Part shown: positions 27,312 to 36,000 of the stretch, piece after piece
Layout of the letters: the number at the start of each line of letters is the position of its first letter
Position numbering within the stretch: position 1 is the first letter of the stretch
Assembly (NCBI GenBank): GCA_964478225.1
Contig: CAYZHM010000004.1
Coordinates: 62,001-126,000, forward strand
DNA: 64,000 bases
Reading direction: 5' to 3'
From: CAYZHM01 sp964478225
GTDB taxonomy: Bacteria; Pseudomonadota; Alphaproteobacteria; Micavibrionales; Micavibrionaceae
Made by a program: the position numbers and the translations under genes
The notes under the pieces: model-generated
Database searches by the model: none
Told to the model about the DNA's origin: nothing
What the model saw: the letters and a program-made list of their open reading frames with translations, nothing else

Positions 27312-27370
27312 AAATTGCGCTTTAGGTTGTATAGTGGCGCTGCGTTGATTCAACTGATAAGGAGCCTGCT

Positions 27371-28582
27371 ATGAGTGCCGAAGACCCTATTGTTATTGTT
27401 GCAGCAAAACGAACAGCTATCGGAAATTTAGGAGGAGCTTTTGCGAGCGTGCCTGCTTCGCAATTGGGTGCTGCGGTCATTGCTGCGGCGTTGGCGGATG
27501 CAGGCGTTCCTGCGAATGACGTGGATGAGGTCATTTTAGGCCAGATTTTAACTGCCGGGTGCGGACAAAATCCTGCGCGCCAGACCTTGGTGGCGGCGGG
27601 CATTCCGCAAGAAAAGACGGCGATGACGATTAATCAGGTGTGCGGGGCAGGGTTGCGCGCTGTGGCGCTTGGTATGCAGTCGATCTTGTGCGGCGATGCG
27701 AAGATAGTTGTTGCGGGCGGGCAGGAGAATATGAGCCTTTCTCCGCATGCCGCTATGCTGCGTGAAGGCGTAAAATTTGGAGATGTCAGCTTTACTGATA
27801 CGATGATTAAAGACGGGCTTTGGGACGTTTTTAATGATTATCATATGGGGATTACGGCGGAGAATATTGCCGAGCAGTTTCAGATTACCCGCGATATGCA
27901 GGACGTGTTTGCTGCGCAGTCGCAAAACCGTGCGGAAACGGCTATTAAGGCAGGAAAATTCAAGGCCGAGATTGTTCCGGTTACGGTTAAGAAACGTAAG
28001 GAAGAGGTTTCTGTGGATGCGGACGAGTTTCCGCGCCCTGGCGTGACGGCGGAAGGACTTGCTGGGTTAAAGCCTGCTTTTAAGAAGGATGGAACTGTGA
28101 CGGCGGCTAATGCCTCAGGTATTAATGATGGTGCGGCGGCGGTTGTTTTGATGAAGGCCTCGGAGGCGAAAAAGCGCGGATTGCCTGTTTTTGCAACGAT
28201 TAAATCCTGGGCCACCGCTGGGGTTGATCCTTCGGTTATGGGGACAGGGCCTATTCCGGCCTCGAAGAAGGCGCTGGAAAAGGCGGGGTGGAGCGTTAAG
28301 GACCTTGACCTTATTGAATCCAATGAGGCTTTTGCTGCGCAGGCTTTGTGTGTAGGCAAGGAGCTTGGATTTGATCCTGAGAAGACCAATGTGAATGGCG
28401 GTGCGATTGCGCTCGGTCACCCGATTGGAGCATCTGGCGCACGTATTTTGACGACATTGCTGCATGAAATGGCAAGGCGTGATGCACAAAAAGGTCTTGC
28501 AACATTGTGTATTGGTGGTGGCATGGGGATTGCAATGTGCGTTGAGCGTAGCAAAGAAACAGATTTGAAAAAGGTGGCTTAA
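27371..28582 (+). CDS. phaA: Acetyl-CoA C-acetyltransferase (beta-ketothiolase)
   Basis: Condenses two acetyl-CoA into acetoacetyl-CoA, the first step of PHB synthesis. The 403-residue thiolase has nucleophile Cys91 in NQVCGAGLRA, the NEAFAAQ segment, His in GGAIALGHPIGASGARI and the second catalytic Cys in TLCIGGGMG. AAGGAG lies 8 bases before the ATG. It follows phaC by 59 bases and precedes phaB by 3, forming an operon. Confidence 0.96.
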   Translation: MSAEDPIVIVAAKRTAIGNLGGAFASVPASQLGAAVIAAALADAGVPANDVDEVILGQILTAGCGQNPARQTLVAAGIPQEKTAMTINQVCGAGLRAVALGMQSILCGDAKIVVAGGQENMSLSPHAAMLREGVKFGDVSFTDTMIKDGLWDVFNDYHMGITAENIAEQFQITRDMQDVFAAQSQNRAETAIKAGKFKAEIVPVTVKKRKEEVSVDADEFPRPGVTAEGLAGLKPAFKKDGTVTAANASGINDGAAAVVLMKASEAKKRGLPVFATIKSWATAGVDPSVMGTGPIPASKKALEKAGWSVKDLDLIESNEAFAAQALCVGKELGFDPEKTNVNGGAIALGHPIGASGARILTTLLHEMARRDAQKGLATLCIGGGMGIAMCVERSKETDLKKVA

Positions 28583-28585
28583 ATT

Positions 28586-29308
28586 ATGAGTAAAGTAGCG
28601 ATTGTAACTGGTGGAACGCGTGGGATTGGCAAGGAAATTTCTTTGCGTCTTCAGAAGGATGGTTTCAAAATTGCTGCGATTTATCATGGCAATGATGATG
28701 CCGCAAAGGAGTTTAAAAAAGAGACAGGCGAAGAAGCCTTTAAGGTTGACGTTGCCAAGCTACAGGACTGCATTGCTGCTGCGGAAAAAATTGAAAAGAA
28801 GATGGGTGCGATTGCAGTTTTGGTGAACAATGCTGGGATCACCAAGGACGGTATGCTGCACAAAATGCCGGAAGAGGATTGGCATAGTGTTATCGAGACG
28901 AACCTGACATCTTGTTATAATATGTGCCGTGCTGTGACGGCGGGGATGCGCGATGCTGGGTATGGGCGGATTATCAATATCAGCTCTATTAACGGGCAAA
29001 AGGGTCAGCTTGGTCAGACCAATTATTCTGCAGCAAAAGCCGGAATGATTGGCTTTACCAAGGCCTTGGCGTTGGAAAGTGCTCGCAAGGGCATAACGGT
29101 GAATGCGATATGTCCGGGCTATATCAAAACGGACATGACGGGCGCGATGGATTCCGCCGTTTTGGAAAGCATTATTAAGCAAATTCCTGTTGGGCGCATG
29201 GGCAAGCCGCAGGAAATTGCGGAAATTGTCTCGTTCTTGGCTTCGGAAAAGGCTGGGTTTATTACTGGGTCTACCGTGACGGCCAACGGTGGACAGTATA
29301 TGGTGTAA
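28586..29308 (+). CDS. phaB: Acetoacetyl-CoA reductase
   Basis: NADPH-dependent short-chain dehydrogenase producing (R)-3-hydroxybutyryl-CoA for PhaC. The 240-residue protein has the nucleotide loop TGGTRGIGKEI, NNAG motif (VLVNNAGITKDGML), catalytic Ser in NISSINGQKGQ and the YSAAKAG motif with Tyr and Lys; the ending ITGSTVTANGGQYM is characteristic of PhaB rather than FabG. It begins 3 bases after the phaA stop. Confidence 0.95.
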   Translation: MSKVAIVTGGTRGIGKEISLRLQKDGFKIAAIYHGNDDAAKEFKKETGEEAFKVDVAKLQDCIAAAEKIEKKMGAIAVLVNNAGITKDGMLHKMPEEDWHSVIETNLTSCYNMCRAVTAGMRDAGYGRIINISSINGQKGQLGQTNYSAAKAGMIGFTKALALESARKGITVNAICPGYIKTDMTGAMDSAVLESIIKQIPVGRMGKPQEIAEIVSFLASEKAGFITGSTVTANGGQYMV

Positions 29309-29321
29309 TTCGCCTAAATCC

Positions 29322-29350
29322 TTGATTTTTTATGGTTTGGAACCTATGTT
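29322..29350 (+). promoter_or_regulatory. Candidate promoter of the AsmA-family gene
   Basis: TTGATT (29322-29327) and TATGTT (29345-29350) with a 17-base spacer. Expected start near 29357, about 30 bases before the GTG start codon. Confidence 0.45.
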
Positions 29351-29387
29351 AGGGGCAGTCGTTTGACCCTTTCCTAGGAGGTTCCCC

Positions 29388-32300
29388 GTGAAACGCATTG
29401 CCATTATTCTCTCCAGTATCATTTTTACTCTTCTTATTCTTGCGGTTGCGGCGGTTTTGGTTGGGCCGTCCTTTGTGGACTGGAACGTTTACAAAAAACA
29501 GGCGCAAGAGCAAATCAAGAAGACGACTGGGCATGATGTTGCATTTAACGGGAATGTCTCGATCGGGATTTTTCCTTCCCCTTATGTGTCCTTAAAAGAC
29601 GTTGTGGTTGCGCAGCCTGCGGGATTTTCCGAAGGCAGCCTGGCAAGCTTTAAGGCATTAGATGTGCATGTGGCGATGGCGCCTCTGTTTTCCGGCAAAG
29701 TCGAGGTGACAGGGGTTAATCTTGATGAGCCGGTCATCAATCTGGAAGTCAAAAAGGACGGCTCGCAAAACTGGATGACCTCTGAGCTGAAGGCGATATC
29801 TGAAGGGAAGGACAGCGGAGCGCAGCAGCAAGCTGCGGAAGGTGGTAATAGCGAAAAGCCCCAAATTTCATTGCAGGGCGTCGAAATTGAGGATGGGGCG
29901 TTGTATTACAAGGCCGCGGGTGCTGAGCCGGTTGCAATTAAGGACATTAATGTTGCGATTGATGCGGACAGCTTGCAGGGGCCATTTGCGCTTGACGGTA
30001 AATTTAAGGCCTATGATCAGGACATTGAGATTAAAGGCAAGGTTAAAGAGTTTAAAAGTTCCGATGAACCGATGTCTGTGGTTGCCGAAGGAAGCGCTCA
30101 GCCGATGGGCGTGAAGTTTAGTTATGCGGGCGTGGTTGAGCCGGCGAAGCAAGCCGTTCAAGGGAAGGCGGATGTTTCGTTTAAAGATGGCGATTTCAAA
30201 GGGTTTATAACCGCCAATAAAGAAAAGATTGATGTGAAGGATATGGAGGCCCATGTTCAGGGGCATAGCATTAAGGGGGCGGTGTCTTCGACTTTAAATC
30301 CAGTCAAATTCAGCGGAAAGGTTAATGTGGATGGAACGAATGCTGCGATCAGCGGAGCGTATGACCAGGTTCTTACGATCGCGATGAATGCGGATAATGT
30401 TAATTTTGATGAAATCATCAAGGAGTTGCCAAAGGCCAAAAGTGCCGCTGGAGCAGGGGTTGTTGCAGGGGAAGAGAAAAATGCTGCGAAGGCTCCTGCA
30501 AAAAACTCTGGGATGATGGATGTTAATTTTGATGTGAATATTGCGAACGCGGTGTACAAAACTGAGGCTGTCAAAGGTCTGAAGGTTTTTGGCACGCTGC
30601 GCAAAAATACGCTGACGCTGCAAAATTTTTCTATTGATGAGGTGGCGGGGGCATCGGCTCAAGCTAAGGGAAAAGTGGGCAATATTCAGGATTTGTCAGG
30701 ATTGGATTTGAAGATTGCTGCGGATGTGAAAGACATTCAAAAGTTTGCTGCGTTCGCGCAATTGGACCCCGCAGGATTGCCGAAGCAGGTTGATGCCTTT
30801 GCCGCTGATATTGCGCTGGCGGGCAATATGGAGGCTTTGAACACGACGGCGACGATTAAGGCGTTGAACGGTTCGGTGACGGCGCAAGGCGTGGTGAAAA
30901 ATCCGCAAACGAAGCCGTCGATGGATGATATGGCGGTTGAGATCAAACACCCCAATTTTAACGAAGCTATGAGAATTTTTGCGTCGACAGCACCGCAATA
31001 TGCGAGTTGGAGCAAGCCGCTGAACTTTAAGGCGAATGTTGCGCTGAAGGACAAGGTGACGAGCATCAGCAATATTCAGGCGAGTGTTGCGGGAACGTCG
31101 ATGGATGGGACTATGAGTATTGATTCCAGCGCAGCAAAGCCAATGATTTCCGGTAATCTGAAGTTTGGCGATTTGGTTATGCGTTCGGTTGGAGCGGCTC
31201 CTGCGGGCGGGAGCGCTCAGGGATCGGGCGGCGCTTCCTCATCAGGTGGCGGGAAGTGGTCGAGTGCTGCGATGGATAGTTCTTGGTTGAATGCCATGAA
31301 TGCTGATCTTGATATTCAGGCGGCCTCGCTTGTGTATGAAAGCTGGGAGACGGCCCAGCCTTCGATTAAATTTGTGATGAAGGACGGCGTTTTGAATATC
31401 CAAAACCTTAAAGCCGGTCTTTATGGCGGTACTTTGCAGATGGCGAGCACGATGAAAGCGGCGAACGGCAATCAGGGTTTGAATGTGCAGGCAAAGACGC
31501 AGTTTGATAATGTTGATCTTGAGAAGCTGGCGGGGTCGTTTATCGGAACGAAGCTTATTCAGGCCTCTGGCCATACCGATATGGCGATGGAGGTTAGCGG
31601 CAGCGGCCTTTCGCAGCGGGATATTGTGTCCAGTTTAAGCGGGAACGGTACGCTGAATGGCAAGGACATTGTTATGGAGGGGTTTGATCTCAAGCGTTTT
31701 GCGCGGGCGATGTCGCTGGACAGCAAGCCTGGTGATACGGCCATGGGGCTGTGGAAGACCAGCACCAAGGGTGGCCAGACAGCGTTTGAGACGTTGGATG
31801 GGCAGTTTTCGGTTAATAGCGGTGTTGTGAGCATCGCCAAGCTTGATTTGACGGGGCAGGAGGCGAATTTGACCACGAAGGGCAATGTTAACCTGCCGCA
31901 ATGGACGATTGCGACCGAGCATACGATTACATTGTCGGAAAGTGAAGGTGTTCCGCCGTTTACTGTGAAGATTTCAGGGCCTTTGGATAATCCGGCCAAT
32001 ACTTTTGGGCAGGGTGTTTTGGAGAATTATCTGCAGCAAAAATTGAGCCGTAAACTGGATAAGGTGATTTCTGACAAGCTTGGTATAGAGCAGGGCGGGG
32101 CGCCGATTGAACAAAAGCTGCTCAACAAGTTTTTGGGCGATAAGTTGGGAATTCCGCAGCCGGCCAATGGGAATACAGCCGCGCCGCAGCCTGCACAGCA
32201 GCCAGCGCAGCAACAGGCTCAGCCGCAACAGCAAACGCAGCAAGAAATTGCTCCGGCGAGTGGAGATAATTGGGATGCTCCAGCTCAGCAGCAAAATGCC

Positions 32301-32393
32301 GAGCCTGCACCTGCACAACAAGAGCAGCCTAATGAGATAACGCCGGAGGATGCGATGAAGGGTTTGCTTGAAGGGTTGATCAAGAAGAACTAA
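29388..32393 (+). CDS. AsmA-family envelope protein (1001 aa)
   Basis: AsmA-like proteins are anchored in the inner membrane and implicated in outer-membrane lipid transport and assembly. One N-terminal membrane helix (about residues 4-26) is followed by the AsmA start FVDWNVYKKQAQEQIKKTTGHDV and long beta-rich repeats; the C-terminal AsmA_2-type region includes a DIVSSLSGNGTLNGKDIVMEGFDL-like stretch. A glycine/serine-rich insert lies near residue 610, and the last 90 residues are glutamine/proline/alanine-rich. The start is GTG at 29388 with TAGGAGG 7 bases upstream. The 3' end overlaps the convergent RHH gene by 14 bases. Confidence 0.92.
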   Translation: MKRIAIILSSIIFTLLILAVAAVLVGPSFVDWNVYKKQAQEQIKKTTGHDVAFNGNVSIGIFPSPYVSLKDVVVAQPAGFSEGSLASFKALDVHVAMAPLFSGKVEVTGVNLDEPVINLEVKKDGSQNWMTSELKAISEGKDSGAQQQAAEGGNSEKPQISLQGVEIEDGALYYKAAGAEPVAIKDINVAIDADSLQGPFALDGKFKAYDQDIEIKGKVKEFKSSDEPMSVVAEGSAQPMGVKFSYAGVVEPAKQAVQGKADVSFKDGDFKGFITANKEKIDVKDMEAHVQGHSIKGAVSSTLNPVKFSGKVNVDGTNAAISGAYDQVLTIAMNADNVNFDEIIKELPKAKSAAGAGVVAGEEKNAAKAPAKNSGMMDVNFDVNIANAVYKTEAVKGLKVFGTLRKNTLTLQNFSIDEVAGASAQAKGKVGNIQDLSGLDLKIAADVKDIQKFAAFAQLDPAGLPKQVDAFAADIALAGNMEALNTTATIKALNGSVTAQGVVKNPQTKPSMDDMAVEIKHPNFNEAMRIFASTAPQYASWSKPLNFKANVALKDKVTSISNIQASVAGTSMDGTMSIDSSAAKPMISGNLKFGDLVMRSVGAAPAGGSAQGSGGASSSGGGKWSSAAMDSSWLNAMNADLDIQAASLVYESWETAQPSIKFVMKDGVLNIQNLKAGLYGGTLQMASTMKAANGNQGLNVQAKTQFDNVDLEKLAGSFIGTKLIQASGHTDMAMEVSGSGLSQRDIVSSLSGNGTLNGKDIVMEGFDLKRFARAMSLDSKPGDTAMGLWKTSTKGGQTAFETLDGQFSVNSGVVSIAKLDLTGQEANLTTKGNVNLPQWTIATEHTITLSESEGVPPFTVKISGPLDNPANTFGQGVLENYLQQKLSRKLDKVISDKLGIEQGGAPIEQKLLNKFLGDKLGIPQPANGNTAAPQPAQQPAQQQAQPQQQTQQEIAPASGDNWDAPAQQQNAEPAPAQQEQPNEITPEDAMKGLLEGLIKKN

Positions 32394-32583
32394 GGGATTT
32401 TAGAATGTAAACTCGGATGGCGCTGGAGAGGTTTTTTGCGCCTTTGCTGCGGTCGATTTGTGTAATAATTTCATTAACGGACTTTTTTTGCTGCGCGGCG
32501 ACGCCTTTAAGAGCCGCCCAGAATTCGTCTTCCAGAGTGATGCTGGTGGAGTGGCCTTCAATGTTGATCGAATGTTTTTTCAT
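32380..32583 (-). CDS. Ribbon-helix-helix protein (RHH_4 type, 67 aa)
   Basis: Small putative DNA-binding protein. The sequence MKKHSINIEGHSTSITLEDEF, then KSVNEIITQID and NLSSAIRVYIL matches the RHH_4 family pattern common in alphaproteobacteria. The start ATG (32583) shares its A with the fumC stop (TGATG on the minus strand), so it is translationally coupled to fumC. Upstream in-frame codons exist but lie inside fumC. Target genes are unknown. Confidence 0.82.
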   Translation of the reverse strand: MKKHSINIEGHSTSITLEDEFWAALKGVAAQQKKSVNEIITQIDRSKGAKNLSSAIRVYILKSLSSS

Positions 32584-34004
32584 CAATCCCGAGGTTTGAC
32601 CATCGAGGTGGGGTCGATCCACTGGTCGAACTGGTCGGCCGTCAAAAGGCCGAGTTCCACGCCGGCTTCTTTTAGCGACGTGCCGTCCGCATGGGCCTTT
32701 TTGGCGATTTTTGCTGCGTTGTCGTAGCCAATGTGAGGGTTCAGCGCGGTGACCAGCATGAGCGAATTTTCCATCAGGTATTTGATGCGTTTCTCATCGG
32801 CTTCGATGCCGACGACGCAGTTTTTGGTGAAGCTGTTTATTGCATCCGAAAGCAGGCGGATGGACTGCAGCACGTTGTAAATGATGACAGGCTTGAAGAC
32901 GTTCAGCTCGAAATGGCCGTTGGAGCCGGCGACGGTGACGGCGGTGTTGTTGCCCATGACTTGGGCGCAGACCATGGTGAGGGCTTCGCATTGGGTCGGG
33001 TTGACCTTGCCGGGCATAATCGAAGAACCGGGTTCGTTGGCGGGGAGGACAATTTCGCCGATGCCGGAGCGGGGGCCGGAGCCGAGCAACCGGATGTCAT
33101 TGGCGATTTTCATGAGGGACACCGCGAGGACGTTTAGCGCGCCGTGATGCTCGACAAGGGCATCGTGCGCGGCTAGGGCCTCAAACTTGTTTTCGGCTGT
33201 GACGAATGGCAAATCGGTGGTTTCGGCGACTTTTTTTGCGAAAGCTTCCGCAAAGCCCTTTTTGGAGTTAATGCCTGTGCCGACCGCTGTGCCGCCCTGG
33301 GCGAGCTGGTAGAGGCGTGGGAGCGTATCCTGCACCCGTTTGATGCCATATTTGATTTGGGTGGCGTAGCCTGAGAATTCTTGGCCGAGGGTCAAGGGCG
33401 TCGCATCCTGCAGGTGTGTGCGGCCGTTTTTGACAAGATTGTCGAATTTTTTGGCTTTGCTTTCTAACGCGCTATGCAGGCCTTGTAGAGCGGGGACGAG
33501 ATTATGGTGAATGTCCTCAACCGCCGCGATGTGCATGACTGTCGGGAAGGTGTCGTTGGAGGATTGCCCCATATTGACGTGGTCGTTGGGGTGGACGGGG
33601 GATTTGCCGCCACGTGTGCCGCTGAGGGCCTCGTTGGCGCGGCCGGCGATGACTTCGTTCGCGTTCATGTTGGTTTGGGTGCCTGAGCCAGTTTGCCAGA
33701 CAACAAGCGGGAATTGGTCGGCCAATGTGCCGTCGATGATTTCTTCGGCGGCGGCGATGATGGCTTTGCCGAGTTTGGGGTCGAGCGCGCCGAGATCCAT
33801 GTTGGCCATGGCCGAGGCTTTTTTCTGAATGCCGAGGGCGCGGACAAGGGAGGCCGGCATGGTTTCGGTGCCGATTTCGAAATTCTGCAAGGAACGCTGG
33901 GTTTGTGCGCCCCAGTATTTGTCGGCGGCGACTTCGATCTCGCCGATGGAATCTGTTTCGATGCGGGTATTGTTGTTGGTCATCTTTATTGCTGCCTCAG
34001 TCAT
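32583..34004 (-). CDS. fumC: Class II fumarate hydratase
   Basis: Iron-independent fumarase of the TCA cycle. The 473-residue protein carries the fumarase/aspartase signature GSSIMPGKVNPTQCE, the THLQDATP segment and SSNDTFPT. The first ATG (34004) overlaps the purK stop as ATGA, a typical coupling arrangement; a second ATG at 33983 would also fit the family length. It forms a purE-purK-fumC-RHH gene string on the minus strand. Confidence 0.96.
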   Translation of the reverse strand: MTEAAIKMTNNNTRIETDSIGEIEVAADKYWGAQTQRSLQNFEIGTETMPASLVRALGIQKKASAMANMDLGALDPKLGKAIIAAAEEIIDGTLADQFPLVVWQTGSGTQTNMNANEVIAGRANEALSGTRGGKSPVHPNDHVNMGQSSNDTFPTVMHIAAVEDIHHNLVPALQGLHSALESKAKKFDNLVKNGRTHLQDATPLTLGQEFSGYATQIKYGIKRVQDTLPRLYQLAQGGTAVGTGINSKKGFAEAFAKKVAETTDLPFVTAENKFEALAAHDALVEHHGALNVLAVSLMKIANDIRLLGSGPRSGIGEIVLPANEPGSSIMPGKVNPTQCEALTMVCAQVMGNNTAVTVAGSNGHFELNVFKPVIIYNVLQSIRLLSDAINSFTKNCVVGIEADEKRIKYLMENSLMLVTALNPHIGYDNAAKIAKKAHADGTSLKEAGVELGLLTADQFDQWIDPTSMVKPRD

Positions 34005-35053
34005 TTGGGGGCATCCTCCAGGAATGTTACGTGGCCCATTTTGCGGCCTGGTTTTATATCATGCTTACCGTAGAGATGAACGCAAGCGTTTTTTTGTCTG
34101 GCGTATTCATCGGCCTTTCTAACATCATCGCCAATAAGGTTGAGCATGCGAGCGGGGCGGGGATTTGGTTCTTTTAATGGAAGCCCGCATACAGCACGGA
34201 CGTGGTTTTCGAATTGTGAGGCATCGCAGGCATCAATCGTCCAGTGGCCGGAATTGTGGGTTCTGGGGGCGATTTCGTTGGCGAGGAGCGTGCCGTCGCG
34301 GGTGAGGAACATTTCGAGGCACAGGACGCCGATGAGGTTCGTTTTCTCGGCGAGGGTCTTGGTCATGGCAATGGCGGCGGTTTTTATTTCCTCGCTGAAG
34401 GGGCCGGGATAAAAGGTTTCTGAGAGAATATGGTTTTTGTGGAGGTTGAGCATAGGTCCGTATGTGACCATGGCGCCGTTTTTATCGCGCGCGATGATAA
34501 CAGAGAGTTCGTGCTCGAAGTCGATAACGGCTTCGGCGATGAGGGTGTCTGAACCGAGGGTTTGGAGAGCTTGCGGCGCGTCGTCGAGAGTATCAATTTT
34601 CGTCTGGCCTTTGCCGTCATATCCGAAACGTGTCGTTTTCAATATAGTAGGAAGGCTGTATGTCTGTACGTGCTTTTGAGCGTCATTTAATCCATTTATT
34701 TCAGACCATTGCGTGGTTTTGATCCCAATTTGATTCAAGAATGTTTTCTCCTGTATGCGGTCTTGTGTGATTTGCAGGAGACTGTCGTCGGGGTAGACGG
34801 GTTTGTATTTTTTTAAGAACGCGACGGTTTCGACGGGGATGTTTTCAAATTCGTAAGAGATCACGTCGCATTGATCGGCGAGGGTGTTGAGGGCTTGCTC
34901 GTCGGTATACTCTGCCTGCAAGGTTTTGTTGGCGACCTGAGATGCGGGGCTATTTTCTTCCGGAGTGAGGATAATGGTTTTGATGTTAAGCTTTGCTGCG
35001 GCTTGTGCGCTCATCCGTCCCAGTTGTCCGCCGCCTAATATCCCTAAAATCAT
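34001..35053 (-). CDS. purK: N5-carboxyaminoimidazole ribonucleotide synthase
   Basis: ATP-grasp enzyme that carboxylates AIR with bicarbonate in purine synthesis. It starts MILGILGGGQLGRM, a diagnostic PurK N-terminus, and has the ATP-grasp features ILKTTRFGYDGKGQ, LCLEMFLTRDG and NEIAPRTHNSGHWTIDAC. Length 350 is normal. purE lies 75 bases upstream on the same strand; the stop overlaps the fumC start. Confidence 0.96.
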   Translation of the reverse strand: MILGILGGGQLGRMSAQAAAKLNIKTIILTPEENSPASQVANKTLQAEYTDEQALNTLADQCDVISYEFENIPVETVAFLKKYKPVYPDDSLLQITQDRIQEKTFLNQIGIKTTQWSEINGLNDAQKHVQTYSLPTILKTTRFGYDGKGQTKIDTLDDAPQALQTLGSDTLIAEAVIDFEHELSVIIARDKNGAMVTYGPMLNLHKNHILSETFYPGPFSEEIKTAAIAMTKTLAEKTNLIGVLCLEMFLTRDGTLLANEIAPRTHNSGHWTIDACDASQFENHVRAVCGLPLKEPNPRPARMLNLIGDDVRKADEYARQKNACVHLYGKHDIKPGRKMGHVTFLEDAPK

Positions 35054-35128
35054 TTTACATAATCCAAATTTGGTGAAGGGGCTGGGATTGGATTAGGAGT
35101 GTGGTGAGGGGTCGATTGGCGCGGGTCG

Positions 35129-35623
35129 TCATGCGGGGAATTCGGCAACGGCGTTGGTTTGTTGTTGGCGGAAGGCCTCAAGCTTTTGGGCAACGTCCGG
35201 GTCTTGCAGAGCAATGATCGCGGCGGCCAAGAGCCCGGCGTTTTTGGCGCCTGGTTTGCCTATGGCTAGCGTGCCGACGGGGATGCCGCCTGGCATTTGT
35301 GCAATCGAGAGAAGGCTGTCCATGCCTTGCAAGGCCTTGCTTTCGACGGGAACGCCCAAAACGGGCAAGGTTGTCATGCTGGCGGCCATGCCGGGGAGGT
35401 GGGCTGCGCCGCCGGCTCCGGCGATAATAACTTGAAGACCCCGATCTTTGGCGGTTTTGGCGTATTCAACAAGGCGGTCGGGGGTGCGGTGGGCCGAGAC
35501 GATTTTGGCTTCGTGCGGAATTCCCATGTCGTGCAGGATTTTATGGGCTTCTTGCATCGTGTCCCAGTCGCTCTGGGAGCCCATAATGATGCCGACTTTG
35601 GGGTTGGGATCGGAATGAGTCAT
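35129..35623 (-). CDS. purE: N5-carboxyaminoimidazole ribonucleotide mutase
   Basis: Converts N5-CAIR to CAIR, directly after PurK in purine synthesis. The 164-residue class I PurE has GIIMGSQSDWDTM, KIVSAHRTPDR (catalytic His), AGAGGAAHLPGMAASMTTLPVLGVPV and MPGGIPVGTLAIG. It is first in the purE-purK-fumC string. Confidence 0.97.
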   Translation of the reverse strand: MTHSDPNPKVGIIMGSQSDWDTMQEAHKILHDMGIPHEAKIVSAHRTPDRLVEYAKTAKDRGLQVIIAGAGGAAHLPGMAASMTTLPVLGVPVESKALQGMDSLLSIAQMPGGIPVGTLAIGKPGAKNAGLLAAAIIALQDPDVAQKLEAFRQQQTNAVAEFPA

Positions 35624-35662
35624 AGCTGGGTTATACGGTAAAGGTTGGGTGAAAACAATAGA

Positions 35663-35866
35663 TTAAGCGATAATATCGTCGATTAATGAACTTTCGATTT
35701 TCTGGATCATGTCTTTAAACCAGAGCTTGCGCTTTTTAAGCTGTTGGATCTGGAACAGGTTTAACGGTTGGTCAGACGACAGCGTGCGCTCAATAGCTTC
35801 ATTGAGCGCGGCATGTTCTGTCTTGTACTCTGCCAGCTTTAGGCGAAGTTCTTCTTGATCTTCCAT
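35663..35866 (-). CDS. DUF465 (YdcH-like) small helical protein
   Basis: A 67-residue all-helical protein: MEDQEELRLKLAEYKTEHAAL, then QIQQLKKRKLWFKDMIQKIES; this matches the YdcH/DUF465 pattern (paired helices, KKRKL then KD.I). The ATG at 35866 is chosen over a TTG five codons earlier; no clear ribosome-binding site. It is divergent from pfkA over 134 bases. Function unknown for the family. Confidence 0.8.
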   Translation of the reverse strand: MEDQEELRLKLAEYKTEHAALNEAIERTLSSDQPLNLFQIQQLKKRKLWFKDMIQKIESSLIDDIIA

Positions 35867-35929
35867 AAGAGATAAGTTCAAATAACTACTACTTTCATAA
35901 AGGTTTAATTATAGCACGAATTTTTGATT

Positions 35930-35957
35930 TTGCGTAATTAAAAATATGTATTAAAAT
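35930..35957 (+). promoter_or_regulatory. Candidate pfkA promoter
   Basis: TTGCGT (35930-35935) and TAAAAT (35952-35957) with a 16-base spacer, in a very AT-rich stretch; expected start near 35964, 37 bases before the ATG. Confidence 0.35.
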
Positions 35958-36000
35958 CAATATATTGCATTCTTAACCTCAGATAGAAAAGACATTCCTC

